DNA of 40,607 bases, from positions 1 to 40,607 of the forward strand of contig JAUWLW010000027.1 in assembly GCA_030613505.1 (NCBI GenBank), written 5' to 3'. This stretch comes from Candidatus Zixiibacteriota bacterium (lineage in GTDB: Bacteria > RBG-13-66-14 > B26-G2 > WVWN01). The notes beneath the pieces were generated by a model. It was not told the DNA's origin. It saw only the letters and a program-made list of their open reading frames with translations, and ran no database searches. Position numbers and translations under genes: made by a program. Of this stretch, positions 8,516 through 17,431 are shown one piece after another (within the stretch, counting starts at the first letter, position 1; every line of letters starts with the position of its first letter).

Positions 8516-9931
8516 TTAACGCCGGCGGCCCTTGCCCCAAGGTTCGCCGTCCATCGAACGCCAATCCAGTCCTAAATATTCGGCCGCGGTCGCGGCGACG
8601 TCCTCGAGCCTCACCTCGAGGCTCTCGCCGGCAGGTATGCCGGGGCCGACGACGAGCGCGGTCGCGTCGACCGCGTGGTCGCCTTTTTTGGCGGCGTTTC
8701 GGTAGGGGGCGACCAGCGGCCCGGGCCCCTTTCCCTCCGTCACGACTACGTCTTGGCGGGCTTGGAATATCAGGTGCGGCAGGTCGGCCGCCGCCGGCCC
8801 GGCGTACAATTCGTCGCGCGTTTTTACCCATTCCACGAGGCCTCCGCGCCCCGCCGCGTCGCCCAGCAGCAATTGTTTGACGTCTTCCGCCGCGGTGCCC
8901 TGTTCCGCCGGCTTGATTGTACCCTCCCGTTGTTCGCCGGCGACGTTCAGCGCTACGCCCCCCCAGCGCATGTACGACGGGAAGCCGTACGCCGCGGTAC
9001 GGCCCCAATCCACCGGCAGCGGCTTCCCGCCGCCGAACATCTTCTTTATTCCGCCCAAGACGACGTTTACGGCGAACGAGGCGACGTCCGTACGTACGGA
9101 CAATAAGCCCTCTTTTTTCAGGAGGCGGTTGACGAAAAACGCCTTGTCCGGGCCCGGGCCGAAGCCGTGGTCCGAACAGACGACGAGCGCCGCGTCGGCG
9201 CCGAAGGCCTCGTACACCTTTTCGCACGCCGCGTCCAACGCCCGGAAGTAGGATACCGCGGCCGGCGGGACGTCGTCCGCGCCGTCCCACGCGTAGGTGT
9301 CATCGTAGAATCGGTGGAAGAGGCGGTCCGGGCCGGTGAAGATGACGACAGCCAGGTCGAAGCGCTCCCGGGCGAACGCCGCCGCGGCGACCCGCGCGCG
9401 GGAGGCCGCCAACTCCTCGAGGCGCCGGCACAGCGTGGCCAAGTCGGCCGGCACCGGCTCGTCGAGGTCGTAGGCGTATCCGGCGAGGTATTTCCGGAAG
9501 CCGGGCGGCCAATAGCCGCGGTCGCTCCCCGGCGGCGTGAGGACGCCCGTCACCAGGACGCCGTTGACGGGCGCGGCCGGAAAAGTTACCGGGAGGTTGA
9601 GGATGAACGACCTCAGGCCGGCCTGGCTCGCGAGGTCGTAGACGCGCGGCACCAGTACGTCGGCGCCGTTTATCAACCGGCCCGGTTTGGCGAAGCCGTA
9701 ATTCGCCATCTCGCGGCGGCGGAAGTCCACGACGCCGTGTTTGCCGATGCCGACGCCGGTGGTAATCGTCGTCCAGGCCGCGGTGGAGACGGGAGGGATA
9801 GTCGAGGTCGCGGCGCCGAAGGCGCCGGCCGCGGCGCGGTCGGCCAAGAACGGCATAAACCCCGCGGCGAAGCTCCGCGTGGCGAAGTCGTAGCCGAAGC
9901 CGTCCAACCCTATGAGAACGACGCGCGACAA
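8516..9931 (-). CDS. type I phosphodiesterase / nucleotide pyrophosphatase family (alkaline phosphatase superfamily)
   Basis: This 471-residue enzyme has the metal-binding pattern of the family. VLIGLDGFG carries Asp10; a nucleophile region PPVSTAAWTTITTG (residues 46-59) has Ser49/Thr50 as candidates. The chain continues with VVIFTGPDRLFHRF, VVCSDHGFG and a late GDHAVDA. The family hydrolyses phosphodiesters or transfers phospho-groups with two metal ions. There is no signal peptide, so it is probably cytoplasmic. The start is TTG 9931, 3 nt after the stop of the O-antigen-ligase-like gene, so translation is probably coupled. The neighbours suggest a role in envelope glycan or lipid metabolism; the substrate is unknown. 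Confidence 0.88.
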   Translation of the reverse strand: MSRVVLIGLDGFGYDFATRSFAAGFMPFLADRAAAGAFGAATSTIPPVSTAAWTTITTGVGIGKHGVVDFRRREMANYGFAKPGRLINGADVLVPRVYDLASQAGLRSFILNLPVTFPAAPVNGVLVTGVLTPPGSDRGYWPPGFRKYLAGYAYDLDEPVPADLATLCRRLEELAASRARVAAAAFARERFDLAVVIFTGPDRLFHRFYDDTYAWDGADDVPPAAVSYFRALDAACEKVYEAFGADAALVVCSDHGFGPGPDKAFFVNRLLKKEGLLSVRTDVASFAVNVVLGGIKKMFGGGKPLPVDWGRTAAYGFPSYMRWGGVALNVAGEQREGTIKPAEQGTAAEDVKQLLLGDAAGRGGLVEWVKTRDELYAGPAAADLPHLIFQARQDVVVTEGKGPGPLVAPYRNAAKKGDHAVDATALVVGPGIPAGESLEVRLEDVAATAAEYLGLDWRSMDGEPWGKGRRR

Positions 9932-9934
9932 GGT

Positions 9935-11407
9935 TTAGCGGGCCGAGGGGGGTCGGCCCCACGCCGCCGCCGCGGCGGCCGCGAGTGCTATGAAGGAGAG
10001 GTTTACGAACGGGTGAACGAAAGACATCGAGACGAACATCCGCAGGACGACGCCGGCGAAGGCCGCGAACGCGGCCAGGCCGAAAGCGGCGCCGACGCCG
10101 GAACTCCCGCGGATGGCGCGCCCCGCGGCCCGGAAGGCGCCCGCCAGCAGCGCTACGAACGCGCCCAGCCCCAATATGCCGGTCTCGGCCCACGACAGCA
10201 GGAAGACGTTGTGGACCGGGTACTCGAGCGTCCACGGGTTGTAGAGGCGCGCCAGCTCGAGGTAGTTGCCTTTGCCCGCCCCCAGCAGCGGGTGGTCCCG
10301 AATCATCGCGAAGGCGGCGCGCCAATCGGCGAGGCGGTAGGACGCGGACAGCTGGTCGCCCTGGGCGCCGCGGGCCAGGACAACCGCCGCCGCCGGTATT
10401 AACAATATAACGCCCGCTGCGGTCATGGCCGCGAGCGCCCACGTCGGCGCGCCTACGGCCCGCTTCTTCAACCAGGTAGCGGCTATGACGACGGCCAGCG
10501 CCGCCGCGGCGCCGAGCCAGCCGCCGCGGGAAAAGGTGACGAACGTCGCCGCCGCGGCCAAAAAGAAGATCGCCAGGTACAAAAAGCGCCGCCGCCCGGC
10601 CGCAGCCAGAAAGTAAATCGCCGCGAACGGCAGCGCCATCTGGAGGAATTGCGACGTCACGTTGGGCTCGAAGGTCCCGCCGCCTCGCGCTATCAGCAGC
10701 CGCGCCGCCTCCGGGCTCGCGCCGGTGAAGATGAAGGCGCCCCAGCCGGGTTTTTCCCACAGGCCGAAGTTGTTCTGCGCGAAGAACTCGATTAAGCAGA
10801 GCGTGCTGTGGGCCACGGCGGCGACGAGAAGGCCGACCAAGACCGGTCGCGGCCCGGCCGCGGCCAGCTGCCGGAAGAGCACGTATACGGCGTAAAGGCG
10901 CGCCACGTCGACCAGCGCGGCCAAAGTCGGTTCCGGCCTCGGCGCGTGGTAGAGCGAAAGCGCAACGGCTACTGCGGACGCGGCTATCGCCCAAGAGATG
11001 AGGTCCGGTTTGAATAGGTCCGCCAGCGCGCGGCCTAACGCCGCCGGCCCCTTGCGCGTACGCCGCGTCTCCTTAAATCCAGATAGGAATACCCAGGCCA
11101 GCGCTAGAATTATAATAAAGTCGACCGGGTAGGCGACGACGTGGTCGGCGTTGACGGCGGGCAAGCCGCCGCCGGGGCCGAGGTGTTTGACGAGCGGGAC
11201 CGAGAGCGCGGCCCAGAAGAACGTCGGCAGGAGCCAGGGCCGGCGGGAGGGCCAACCGGCCGCGACGGCGATAAAAGCCAGGCCGGCGACTAGGGCGAAG
11301 ACGGCGGCGAGCGCCGCGCCGCGGCCGACGGCCAGGTAAAGCGCCGCCGCGCCGACGGCCGCTACGGCGCCGACTTCGGCGACGGTTTTAAGGTTGGCGT
11401 TCTTAAT
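9935..11407 (-). CDS. O-antigen ligase-like membrane protein (Wzy_C family), probable ATT start
   Basis: This polytopic membrane protein carries the Wzy_C signature in its second half (YRLADWRAAFAMIRDHPLLG, GKGNYLELARL, EYPVHNVFLLSWAETGILG). Family members join or polymerise lipid-linked glycans at the outer face of the inner membrane. The first NTG start other than CTG is TTG 11164 (409 residues). However, the frame is open upstream for 81 more codons that encode two further hydrophobic segments (VFALVAGLAFIAVAA, LLPTFFWAALSVPLV). An in-frame stop lies at 11417-11419, and the only start-like codon near the upstream gene is ATT 11407. It overlaps that gene's TAA as ATTAA and has AGGCGG 5 nt before it. 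I therefore propose a 490-residue protein. The family call is firm; the start is inferred. Confidence 0.8.
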   Translation of the reverse strand: MKNANLKTVAEVGAVAAVGAAALYLAVGRGAALAAVFALVAGLAFIAVAAGWPSRRPWLLPTFFWAALSVPLVKHLGPGGGLPAVNADHVVAYPVDFIIILALAWVFLSGFKETRRTRKGPAALGRALADLFKPDLISWAIAASAVAVALSLYHAPRPEPTLAALVDVARLYAVYVLFRQLAAAGPRPVLVGLLVAAVAHSTLCLIEFFAQNNFGLWEKPGWGAFIFTGASPEAARLLIARGGGTFEPNVTSQFLQMALPFAAIYFLAAAGRRRFLYLAIFFLAAAATFVTFSRGGWLGAAAALAVVIAATWLKKRAVGAPTWALAAMTAAGVILLIPAAAVVLARGAQGDQLSASYRLADWRAAFAMIRDHPLLGAGKGNYLELARLYNPWTLEYPVHNVFLLSWAETGILGLGAFVALLAGAFRAAGRAIRGSSGVGAAFGLAAFAAFAGVVLRMFVSMSFVHPFVNLSFIALAAAAAAAWGRPPSAR

Positions 11408-12935
11408 GTTTTCCGCCTATACGCACCTCGCGGACGAAGACGTTGCGGTCGAGGCCGCGGCCCGGGTCGGCGTAGTCATTTTCGAAGACCAGGCCGACGC
11501 GTTTTCCGCCCGGGCCGAGGTCGACTTCGGTTCGGTATATATCCTCGCCCGGTACGTTCATGTAGAACGTGCGGACCGGATTCCCGCCGACCGTGAGCGT
11601 AACGATGGGGTACAGCCCCAACGCGCTGTAGCTTTCCGCTATTACGGCTATCGTTCTCCGCCCGCCGCCGTAGAAGGTCAACGCGGCGGCCTTTCGGCCC
11701 AGACTGAGTCGGCCCTCGGAGAGCCGAAAGCCGTCCGTCGCTTCGAGCTCCGTCCCGACGCAGAAGTCCGGGTAACGCTTTCCGAGGTCGCGCCAGATTT
11801 CGCCCCGCAGGCCCAGGTACTCGCGCGTCCGCAGGAGGCCGAACGCGGCGCGTAGTCGGCGGCGGTCGCTTTGCCAAATGTTCTCGTAGATGTCCGCGGC
11901 GGCCTCCCGGTCGCCGCCCCGCTCGAGCGCGAACGCCTCGTACCACCGCGCGTCCGGGTTGGAGGGGGCCAACGCCGAGAACGCCGCCGCGGCCTTAGCG
12001 TGGTTGCCGAACCACAGCTCGGCCCACGCCCGGGCGAAGGGGCTCTCGGCACGGGCGGCAAAGGCGTCGTATACGTCGTAGCGGCGCAGGGGTTTGTCGC
12101 GGAGCGGCGACGTCGGCAACGGCGTCGCCGCGAGGTCGCCGTACATCGCGGCCTTCTCGTAGTCGCCCCGCACGAAGGCCGCCGTCGCCAGCGCGGCGTC
12201 GAAAGGCCGGGGCGACGAGAGGCGGTCGCACTCGCGGTAGATGGTTTCGAGCTCGGCCCGCGCCGCACCGCCTGCCGCGGCGGCCTTGAGGCGTAGGAGT
12301 CGCGCGCGGTCGCCGCCGCCGGCAAACGCGGCGCAGCGGGCGTACGTTCCGGCGGCCGCATAGTCGCCGCGGGTGAGCGCTTCATCCGCGGCGTGGGCCA
12401 AGCCGAAGCCCACCCCTCCCTTTATGGAGCCGAGGGCGAGGCCGATGACGAGTGCAATAAAGGCGGCGCGGGAAAGCTTTTGGGCCACCGGGATCGCTCC
12501 TATTGCCGCCAACGCGGCCAGGGGAACGAGTACCAAGTTGAGCGTAGCCGGCCCGGCGAGGAGTGCCGCCGCGCCGGCGGCGGCGACGGCGCATACCGCG
12601 GTGAAGGCGGCGACCCATTGCGCCGCGGCGGGCGTGGCACCGCCCTTCCGGCGCCATAACGAAAGGACGTACGCCACAGAGACGAGGGCGGCAAATCCCA
12701 GGAAGACGCCTACCGCGCCCGGGGCCGTTATGGCGGCCGCGGCGCGGGCGAGCACGAACAGGCCGAAAGCGACGCCCGCCGTCGCGGCGTAGCTTCTCAG
12801 CCCCGGCGCCGCTACCAGCGCCGCGACCGCGGCCGCGCCCCATACCAACTCGCCGTACGTGGCAAGCGCGCCCCCGACGACCGGCACTACCAGCGCCACG
12901 GCCCAGCGCGCGACGTTACCGGGGCGGTAGCCCAT
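11403..12935 (-). CDS. membrane protein with TPR-like region and C-terminal carbohydrate-binding-like domain
   Basis: This 510-residue protein has about six to eight hydrophobic segments in its N-terminal 190 residues, then a helical TPR-like region (about 195-390; RGDYAAAGTYARCAAF, GGDREAAADIYENIWQ). It ends in a beta-rich domain (about 405-510; LTFYGGGRRTIAVIAES, YPIVTLTVGG, NVFVREVRIG) that resembles a small carbohydrate-binding module. The start at ATG 12935 is preferred over TTG 12974. It is first in a run with an O-antigen-ligase-like and a phosphodiesterase gene, which suggests a glycan assembly or export factor. I recognise the architecture but no named family. Confidence 0.75.
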   Translation of the reverse strand: MGYRPGNVARWAVALVVPVVGGALATYGELVWGAAAVAALVAAPGLRSYAATAGVAFGLFVLARAAAAITAPGAVGVFLGFAALVSVAYVLSLWRRKGGATPAAAQWVAAFTAVCAVAAAGAAALLAGPATLNLVLVPLAALAAIGAIPVAQKLSRAAFIALVIGLALGSIKGGVGFGLAHAADEALTRGDYAAAGTYARCAAFAGGGDRARLLRLKAAAAGGAARAELETIYRECDRLSSPRPFDAALATAAFVRGDYEKAAMYGDLAATPLPTSPLRDKPLRRYDVYDAFAARAESPFARAWAELWFGNHAKAAAAFSALAPSNPDARWYEAFALERGGDREAAADIYENIWQSDRRRLRAAFGLLRTREYLGLRGEIWRDLGKRYPDFCVGTELEATDGFRLSEGRLSLGRKAAALTFYGGGRRTIAVIAESYSALGLYPIVTLTVGGNPVRTFYMNVPGEDIYRTEVDLGPGGKRVGLVFENDYADPGRGLDRNVFVREVRIGGKH

Positions 12936-12945
12936 AATTACCCAG

Positions 12946-12974
12946 AAAGTAGCATACCCCCGTCCGCGTGTCAA
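12946..12974 (-). promoter_or_regulatory. sigma70-type promoter of the glycan module
   Basis: TTGACA (12969-12974), a 17-nt spacer and TACTTT (12946-12951) on the minus strand. The expected start (about 12939) is only a few nt before ATG 12935, so the mRNA could be leaderless or translation could start further in. It is back to back with the promoter at 13003-13031. Confidence 0.6.
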
Positions 12975-13002
12975 TCGAGGCCCCCGAAGGCGCCGAGATA
13001 AA

Positions 13003-13031
13003 TTGACATCGCCCCTTATATGTGATATTTT
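13003..13031 (+). promoter_or_regulatory. sigma70-type promoter of the secreted-protein gene
   Basis: TTGACA (13003-13008), 17 nt, then TATTTT (13026-13031). The predicted start is near 13038. The leader contains an AAAGAAA/TTTCTTT hairpin (13033-13039 with 13050-13056) ahead of a GAGGAG ribosome site. Confidence 0.7.
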
Positions 13032-13078
13032 TAAAGAAAGTCGCTGAGATTTCTTTCGACTATTTAGAGGAGTTCGTT

Positions 13079-13813
13079 ATGACGCAAAGGCTTTATGGTC
13101 TGGTTTTGATAGCCGTCGTAGCGCTCGCGCCCGCGACCGCGTCGGCCCAACCGATGACCGTCGACGAGGTCGTCAAGCTCTTGAACAATGACATCAGCGA
13201 CAGCATCATAGTCGCCCGCATCGAGGAAACGAATTCCTACTTCAGCCTCTCGATCGACGACCTCATAGATTTGAGGGGGGCCGACGCCTCCGACGGCCTG
13301 GTCCGATATATGATAATGCGGAAGCCGGGGGGGCCGCCCCCCTCGACGGCCGGGACCCCCGGCGAAGTCGAAGTCAACGTCATGGGGCGCGTCTCAGGCG
13401 AGAAACCGGCGACTGCGCCCGATAAGCTGGCGGAGCTGACGGTCAAAGTCGAGGGGAAGTACGTCGTTACGTCGCAGGCGGACCTCAACGTGTGGTACGC
13501 CGCTTACCTCGATGGGAAGAGGATATACTATAAAGACCAGTGGCAGTCAATATATTCCATCACGACGGCCGAGACCGGCGTCGGCACAACGAAGCGGATC
13601 CTCGAGCCGGGATCGTTCACCGTCAAAGTGCCCGCCGGGACCCATACCCTCGCGCTGGCGTGTTGGTCGGGACGTCAGGTTCCCACCGACGACGTCGGCA
13701 AGGCGAATATCATCTATTCCAAACAGATAACGGCCGTAGAGGGGCAGTCCCTCACCGTCAACCTCGTCGGCGAAACGGACACGACCTCCGACACTTTCGT
13801 CATCGTTCGTTAG
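13079..13813 (+). CDS. secreted hypothetical protein
   Basis: This 244-residue exported protein has a classical signal peptide (MTQRLYGLVLIAVVALAP, cleavage near ASAQ). The ATG at 13079 follows TTTAGAGGAGTTCGTT and is preferred over an earlier GTG-type frame start at 13022. After the signal comes a compact helical segment (MTVDEVVKLLNNDISDSIIVARI, then LSIDDLIDLRGADASDGLV). That pattern, found in many exported bacterial proteins, describes non-responsive repeats of two helices. A Pro/Gly linker (about 85-105) leads to a beta-rich C-terminal half (WYAAYLDGKRIYY, SFTVKVPAGTHTLALACW). The latter resembles domains that format ligand-binding or PEGA-like surfaces. I assign no function. A receiver-GGDEF gene follows 67 nt downstream. 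Confidence 0.8.
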   Translation: MTQRLYGLVLIAVVALAPATASAQPMTVDEVVKLLNNDISDSIIVARIEETNSYFSLSIDDLIDLRGADASDGLVRYMIMRKPGGPPPSTAGTPGEVEVNVMGRVSGEKPATAPDKLAELTVKVEGKYVVTSQADLNVWYAAYLDGKRIYYKDQWQSIYSITTAETGVGTTKRILEPGSFTVKVPAGTHTLALACWSGRQVPTDDVGKANIIYSKQITAVEGQSLTVNLVGETDTTSDTFVIVR

Positions 13814-13880
13814 GCCGGCGGCCGGCTTACGGCGGCGTCGCGGCCCCCGGCGTACGGGCCGGCATTTCAAGCTGTTAATC

Positions 13881-14831
13881 ATGGCTGAGCGAAACGCGCT
13901 TCAAGAGCGCGTCCTCGTCGTAGAGGACGAGCCGAACATACGCGAGATAATCAACTTCAACCTCGAGAACTGGGGTTTCGAGGTCATACAGGCCACCGAC
14001 GGCGAGACGGCGCTGGCGATGGCCGAAGAGTATTCGCCGGACCTGATACTACTCGACTTGATGTTGCCCAAGATGGACGGCATCGAGGTCTGCCGTCGCT
14101 TAAAGAGCGGCTTTTGGACCAGCAGAATACCGGTCATCATGTTGACCGCGAAGAAGGAGATCAAGGATAAGGTCCGCGGGATGGAAGTAGGCGCGGACGA
14201 CTACATTACCAAACCCTTCAGCCGCGAGGAGCTGGAGGCCCGCGTGAAGATGGTCCTCTCGCGGACGCGGTCGCAGCGCGAGCGAAACCCTTTGACCAGC
14301 CTGCCGGGGCAGATAGCGGTCCAGGGGTACGTCGAGAAACTCCTCGCCGAGAGCGAGCCCTTTGCGTTGCTATATCTAGACCTGGACAACTTCAAAGGTT
14401 TCAACGATTACTACGGCCACGCCCGCGGCGACGAGGTAATAAAGTTATTGGCGGACGTCGTCGTAAACGTCGTGACTCACGAGGGCTCGCGCGGCGACTA
14501 CGTGAGTCACATCGGCGGCGACGATTTTACGGTCGTGTGCGCGCCGGGCCCGGCCAAGGCGATCTCGGACAGCATCATCGCTGACTTCGAGGGCCGCGTG
14601 ACGTCGCTGTTCGCCCCCGAGGACCTGGCGCGCGGGTACTTCGTTACCGTCGACCGTCAGGGCCGGACCAGTAAGCAGCCGTGTAAGATACACGTGACCA
14701 TCGCGGCGGTACCGAACGACAAAAAGCAGTACTCGTCGTACGTCGCGATGGTGGATGTGGCGACGGAATTGAAGAAGTACGGCAAGACGAAAGAGGGCTC
14801 CGTCGTCGTCTTCGACCGACGGCGGACCTAG
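13881..14831 (+). CDS. response regulator with receiver and GGDEF-like output (GGDDF)
   Basis: Residues 10-127 form a CheY-type receiver with the acidic pocket Glu15/Asp16, phospho-acceptor Asp59 (LILLDLMLPK), switch Thr89 and Lys111 (TKPF). Residues 136-312 form a GGDEF-like domain: NPLTSLPG, LLYLDLDNFKGFNDYYGHARGDEVI, then HIGGDDFTVV at 210-219. The signature loop is GGDDF rather than GG(D/E)EF, so diguanylate cyclase activity is doubtful. It may bind rather than make c-di-GMP, or be a regulatory relic. No kinase gene is adjacent. The ATG at 13881 lacks a strong ribosome site. gyrA starts 79 nt downstream on the same strand. Confidence 0.9.
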   Translation: MAERNALQERVLVVEDEPNIREIINFNLENWGFEVIQATDGETALAMAEEYSPDLILLDLMLPKMDGIEVCRRLKSGFWTSRIPVIMLTAKKEIKDKVRGMEVGADDYITKPFSREELEARVKMVLSRTRSQRERNPLTSLPGQIAVQGYVEKLLAESEPFALLYLDLDNFKGFNDYYGHARGDEVIKLLADVVVNVVTHEGSRGDYVSHIGGDDFTVVCAPGPAKAISDSIIADFEGRVTSLFAPEDLARGYFVTVDRQGRTSKQPCKIHVTIAAVPNDKKQYSSYVAMVDVATELKKYGKTKEGSVVVFDRRRT

Positions 14832-14910
14832 TGGCGGCGACCGCGCGGAGAAATTACCGAACGCCTGACAGCGCATCCCCCTTACCAAAACGGAAGGTAT
14901 CGGCTCAGGT

Positions 14911-17358
14911 ATGAGCGCGCCGTTGTTATTCGAAGACGCCAAGACCAAGAAGGTCGCGATCGCCGACGAGATGCGGTCGTCGTACCTCGACTATTCGATG
15001 TCGGTGATCGTGGGCCGGGCGCTGCCCGACGTCCGCGACGGCCTCAAGCCCGTCCATCGCCGCCTGATCTACGGCATGCGCGAGCTGGGCGCGGGCGCGG
15101 GCAAAACGTTCCGCAAATCGGCGCGCATCGTCGGCGACGTGCTCGGCAAATACCACCCCCACGGCGATACGGCGGTCTACGACACGTTGGTCCGGCTGGC
15201 GCAGGACTTCGCGATGCGGTACCCGTTGGTGGACGGCCAGGGGAACTACGGCTCGGTGGACGGCGACGCCGCCGCGGCCATGCGTTATACCGAAGCGCGA
15301 CTCGCGCCCTTGGCCGAGGCCGCGCTGGCCGACTTAGACAAGGGTACCGTCGACTTCGTCCCCAACTTCGACGGGCCGCTGCAGGAGCCGTTGGTCCTGC
15401 CCGCCCTTATGCCCAACCTCGTCGTCAACGGCGCCGACGGTATCGCCGTCGGTATGGCCACGAAGATGCCCCCCCACAACCTGGCCGAGGTCGCCCGCGT
15501 AATAGCGGCTCTTATAGATAAACCCAACATGACGCTGGCCAAGGTGGCCGCGATGTTGCCCGGGCCCGACTTCCCCACCGGCGGCGTGATAGTGGGGCGC
15601 GCCGGCATAGAGGACGCGTACCTCACCGGTCGCGGCCGCATCGTCGTCCGCGCGCGCGCCGCGGTGGAGGAGGCGCGCGCCGACCGCGAGCGCATCGTCC
15701 TGAACGAGATCCCCTACCAGGTCAACAAGACGCGCCTGCTGGAGCAGATCGCGAGGCTCGTCAAGGAGAAGAAGATCGACGGCATAAGCGACCTCCGCGA
15801 CGAGTCCGACCGCGAGGGGATGCGCGTCGTCCTCGAGCTCAGGCGCGGCGCCAACGCGCAGATCATACTCAACCAACTCTACAAGCATACCCAGTGCCAG
15901 ATAACGTACGGCGTCATCGCCATCGCGCTCGTCGACGGCCAACCGCGCACGTTGAACCTGAAGGAGCTGCTGACCTGCTACATCGAGCACCGGCGCGAAG
16001 TCGTTATGCGGCGCACGGAGTTCGACCTCGAGGCGGCGCGGAAACGCGCCCACATCCTCGCCGGCTTCAAAAAGGCGCTCGACCACCTCGACGAGGTCAT
16101 CGCCCTCATCCGCAAGTCCAAAGACGTGGACAAGGCCCGCGCCGGCCTGATGGCCAAGTTCAAGTTTTCGGAGGTCCAGGCGCAGGCCATTCTGGACATG
16201 CGCCTCGCGCGCCTGACGGCGTTGGAGCGCCGGAAGGTCCTGGACGAGCTGGCCGCGATCAAGAAGCTCATCGGCGAGCTGAAGGCCATATTGGCGGACG
16301 AGAAAAAAGTCTACGCCGTCGTCAAGGACGAGATCACTGAACTGGCCGAGAAGTACGGCGACCCGCGGCGCACCGAGATCGTCCCCGCGGAGGGAGAGGA
16401 CTTCTCGCTCGAGGACCTAATTGCTACGGAGGACATGGCGGTGACGCTGACGCACGAGGGGTACATCAAGAGGACGCCGCTCGCGGTCTATAAACGCCAG
16501 CACCGCGGGACGCGCGGCGTTTTGGGCCACGCCGCAGGTAAGGGCGAGGATTTCGTCGAGCACATCTTCGTAGCGTCCACCCACGCCTATCTATTATTCT
16601 TTACCAATCGCGGCAAGTGCTACTGGCTCAAGGTTTACAACGTACCGGAGATAGGGCGTTCGGGCCGGGGGCGGGGGGTGCGCAACCTGTTGGAGCTCGC
16701 GGCCAAGGAACAGATTAGCGCCGTCGTGGCGGTGAAGGACCTCGACGCCGGCGGCAACTTATTGTTCGCGACCAGCGGCGGCCAGGTCAAGAAGACGCCC
16801 CTCGAAGCCTACTCCCGGCCCAAGCGCGGCGGCATCATCGCGCTGAAGTTGGCGGAGGGCGACGACCTCGTCGGCGCCCGACTCGAGCGGCTGCGGGGCG
16901 ACGTCGTGCTGGCCTCGGCCAAGGGCAAGGCGGTGCGCTTCCCGTCGAAGGAGGTGCGGGCGCAAGGCCGCGCCGCGGCCGGCGTTCGCGGCATGAGGCT
17001 GCGCCGGGGCGACGCCGTCGTCGCCATGCTCGTGCCGGCGGCCGGCGAGGACGTGCTGGTGGTGAGCGAGAAGGGCCTCGGTAAGCGTACGCCGCTCAGG
17101 CAATACCGCAAGATGCACCGCGGCGGCTCGGGCGTAATAACGCTCAAAACCGGCGCCAAGACCGGGGTCGTCGTGGGCGCGAAGGCCGTTGCCGGCGACG
17201 AGGACCTCGTCCTCATAACGGAGAAGGGCGTCGTCAACCGCGTCGCGGTGGGCGATATCTCGAAGCAGGGCCGCTCGACGCAGGGCGTGCGGGTAATGAA
17301 GGTCGGGAAGGGCGACCGCGTCGCCGCCGCCGCGGTGGTGAGGGAAGAGAGCGAGTAG
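14911..17358 (+). CDS. gyrA: DNA gyrase subunit A
   Basis: GyrA (815 residues) cuts and rejoins DNA for ATP-driven negative supercoiling together with GyrB, which is not in this window. The N-terminal breakage-reunion domain is complete: [21 protein letters not shown], the quinolone region [20 protein letters not shown], and [10 protein letters not shown] with catalytic Tyr126. Thr87 and Asp91 occupy the places of E. coli Ser83 and Asp87; Thr is a natural variant there. A coiled coil and the C-terminal pinwheel of six repeats follow, with a GyrA-box-like QHRGTRG near residue 530. That box supports gyrase rather than topoisomerase IV. A strong terminator follows at 17387. Confidence 0.96.
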   Translation: MSAPLLFEDAKTKKVAIADEMRSSYLDYSMSVIVGRALPDVRDGLKPVHRRLIYGMRELGAGAGKTFRKSARIVGDVLGKYHPHGDTAVYDTLVRLAQDFAMRYPLVDGQGNYGSVDGDAAAAMRYTEARLAPLAEAALADLDKGTVDFVPNFDGPLQEPLVLPALMPNLVVNGADGIAVGMATKMPPHNLAEVARVIAALIDKPNMTLAKVAAMLPGPDFPTGGVIVGRAGIEDAYLTGRGRIVVRARAAVEEARADRERIVLNEIPYQVNKTRLLEQIARLVKEKKIDGISDLRDESDREGMRVVLELRRGANAQIILNQLYKHTQCQITYGVIAIALVDGQPRTLNLKELLTCYIEHRREVVMRRTEFDLEAARKRAHILAGFKKALDHLDEVIALIRKSKDVDKARAGLMAKFKFSEVQAQAILDMRLARLTALERRKVLDELAAIKKLIGELKAILADEKKVYAVVKDEITELAEKYGDPRRTEIVPAEGEDFSLEDLIATEDMAVTLTHEGYIKRTPLAVYKRQHRGTRGVLGHAAGKGEDFVEHIFVASTHAYLLFFTNRGKCYWLKVYNVPEIGRSGRGRGVRNLLELAAKEQISAVVAVKDLDAGGNLLFATSGGQVKKTPLEAYSRPKRGGIIALKLAEGDDLVGARLERLRGDVVLASAKGKAVRFPSKEVRAQGRAAAGVRGMRLRRGDAVVAMLVPAAGEDVLVVSEKGLGKRTPLRQYRKMHRGGSGVITLKTGAKTGVVVGAKAVAGDEDLVLITEKGVVNRVAVGDISKQGRSTQGVRVMKVGKGDRVAAAAVVREESE

Positions 17359-17386
17359 GCGCGGATGCCGGTAGACATAAAATTTA

Positions 17387-17410
17387 AGCGGCCCCGCGGG
17401 GCCGCTTTTT
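17387..17410. terminator. Rho-independent terminator after gyrA
   Basis: An 8-bp stem AGCGGCCC/GGGCCGCT (17387-17394 with 17399-17406) is followed by a T-run through 17410. The minus-strand side reads TTAAATTT, so it may also end the convergent lipoprotein gene (stop at 17432). Confidence 0.9.
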
Positions 17411-17431
17411 CGCGCTGGTTATAGGGCCGCC

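Noticed and set aside
9167-10402. A plus-strand open frame of 411 codons opposite the phosphodiesterase and ligase genes
   Set aside because: Low-complexity Arg/Ala/Gly composition; the opposite strand encodes recognisable families.
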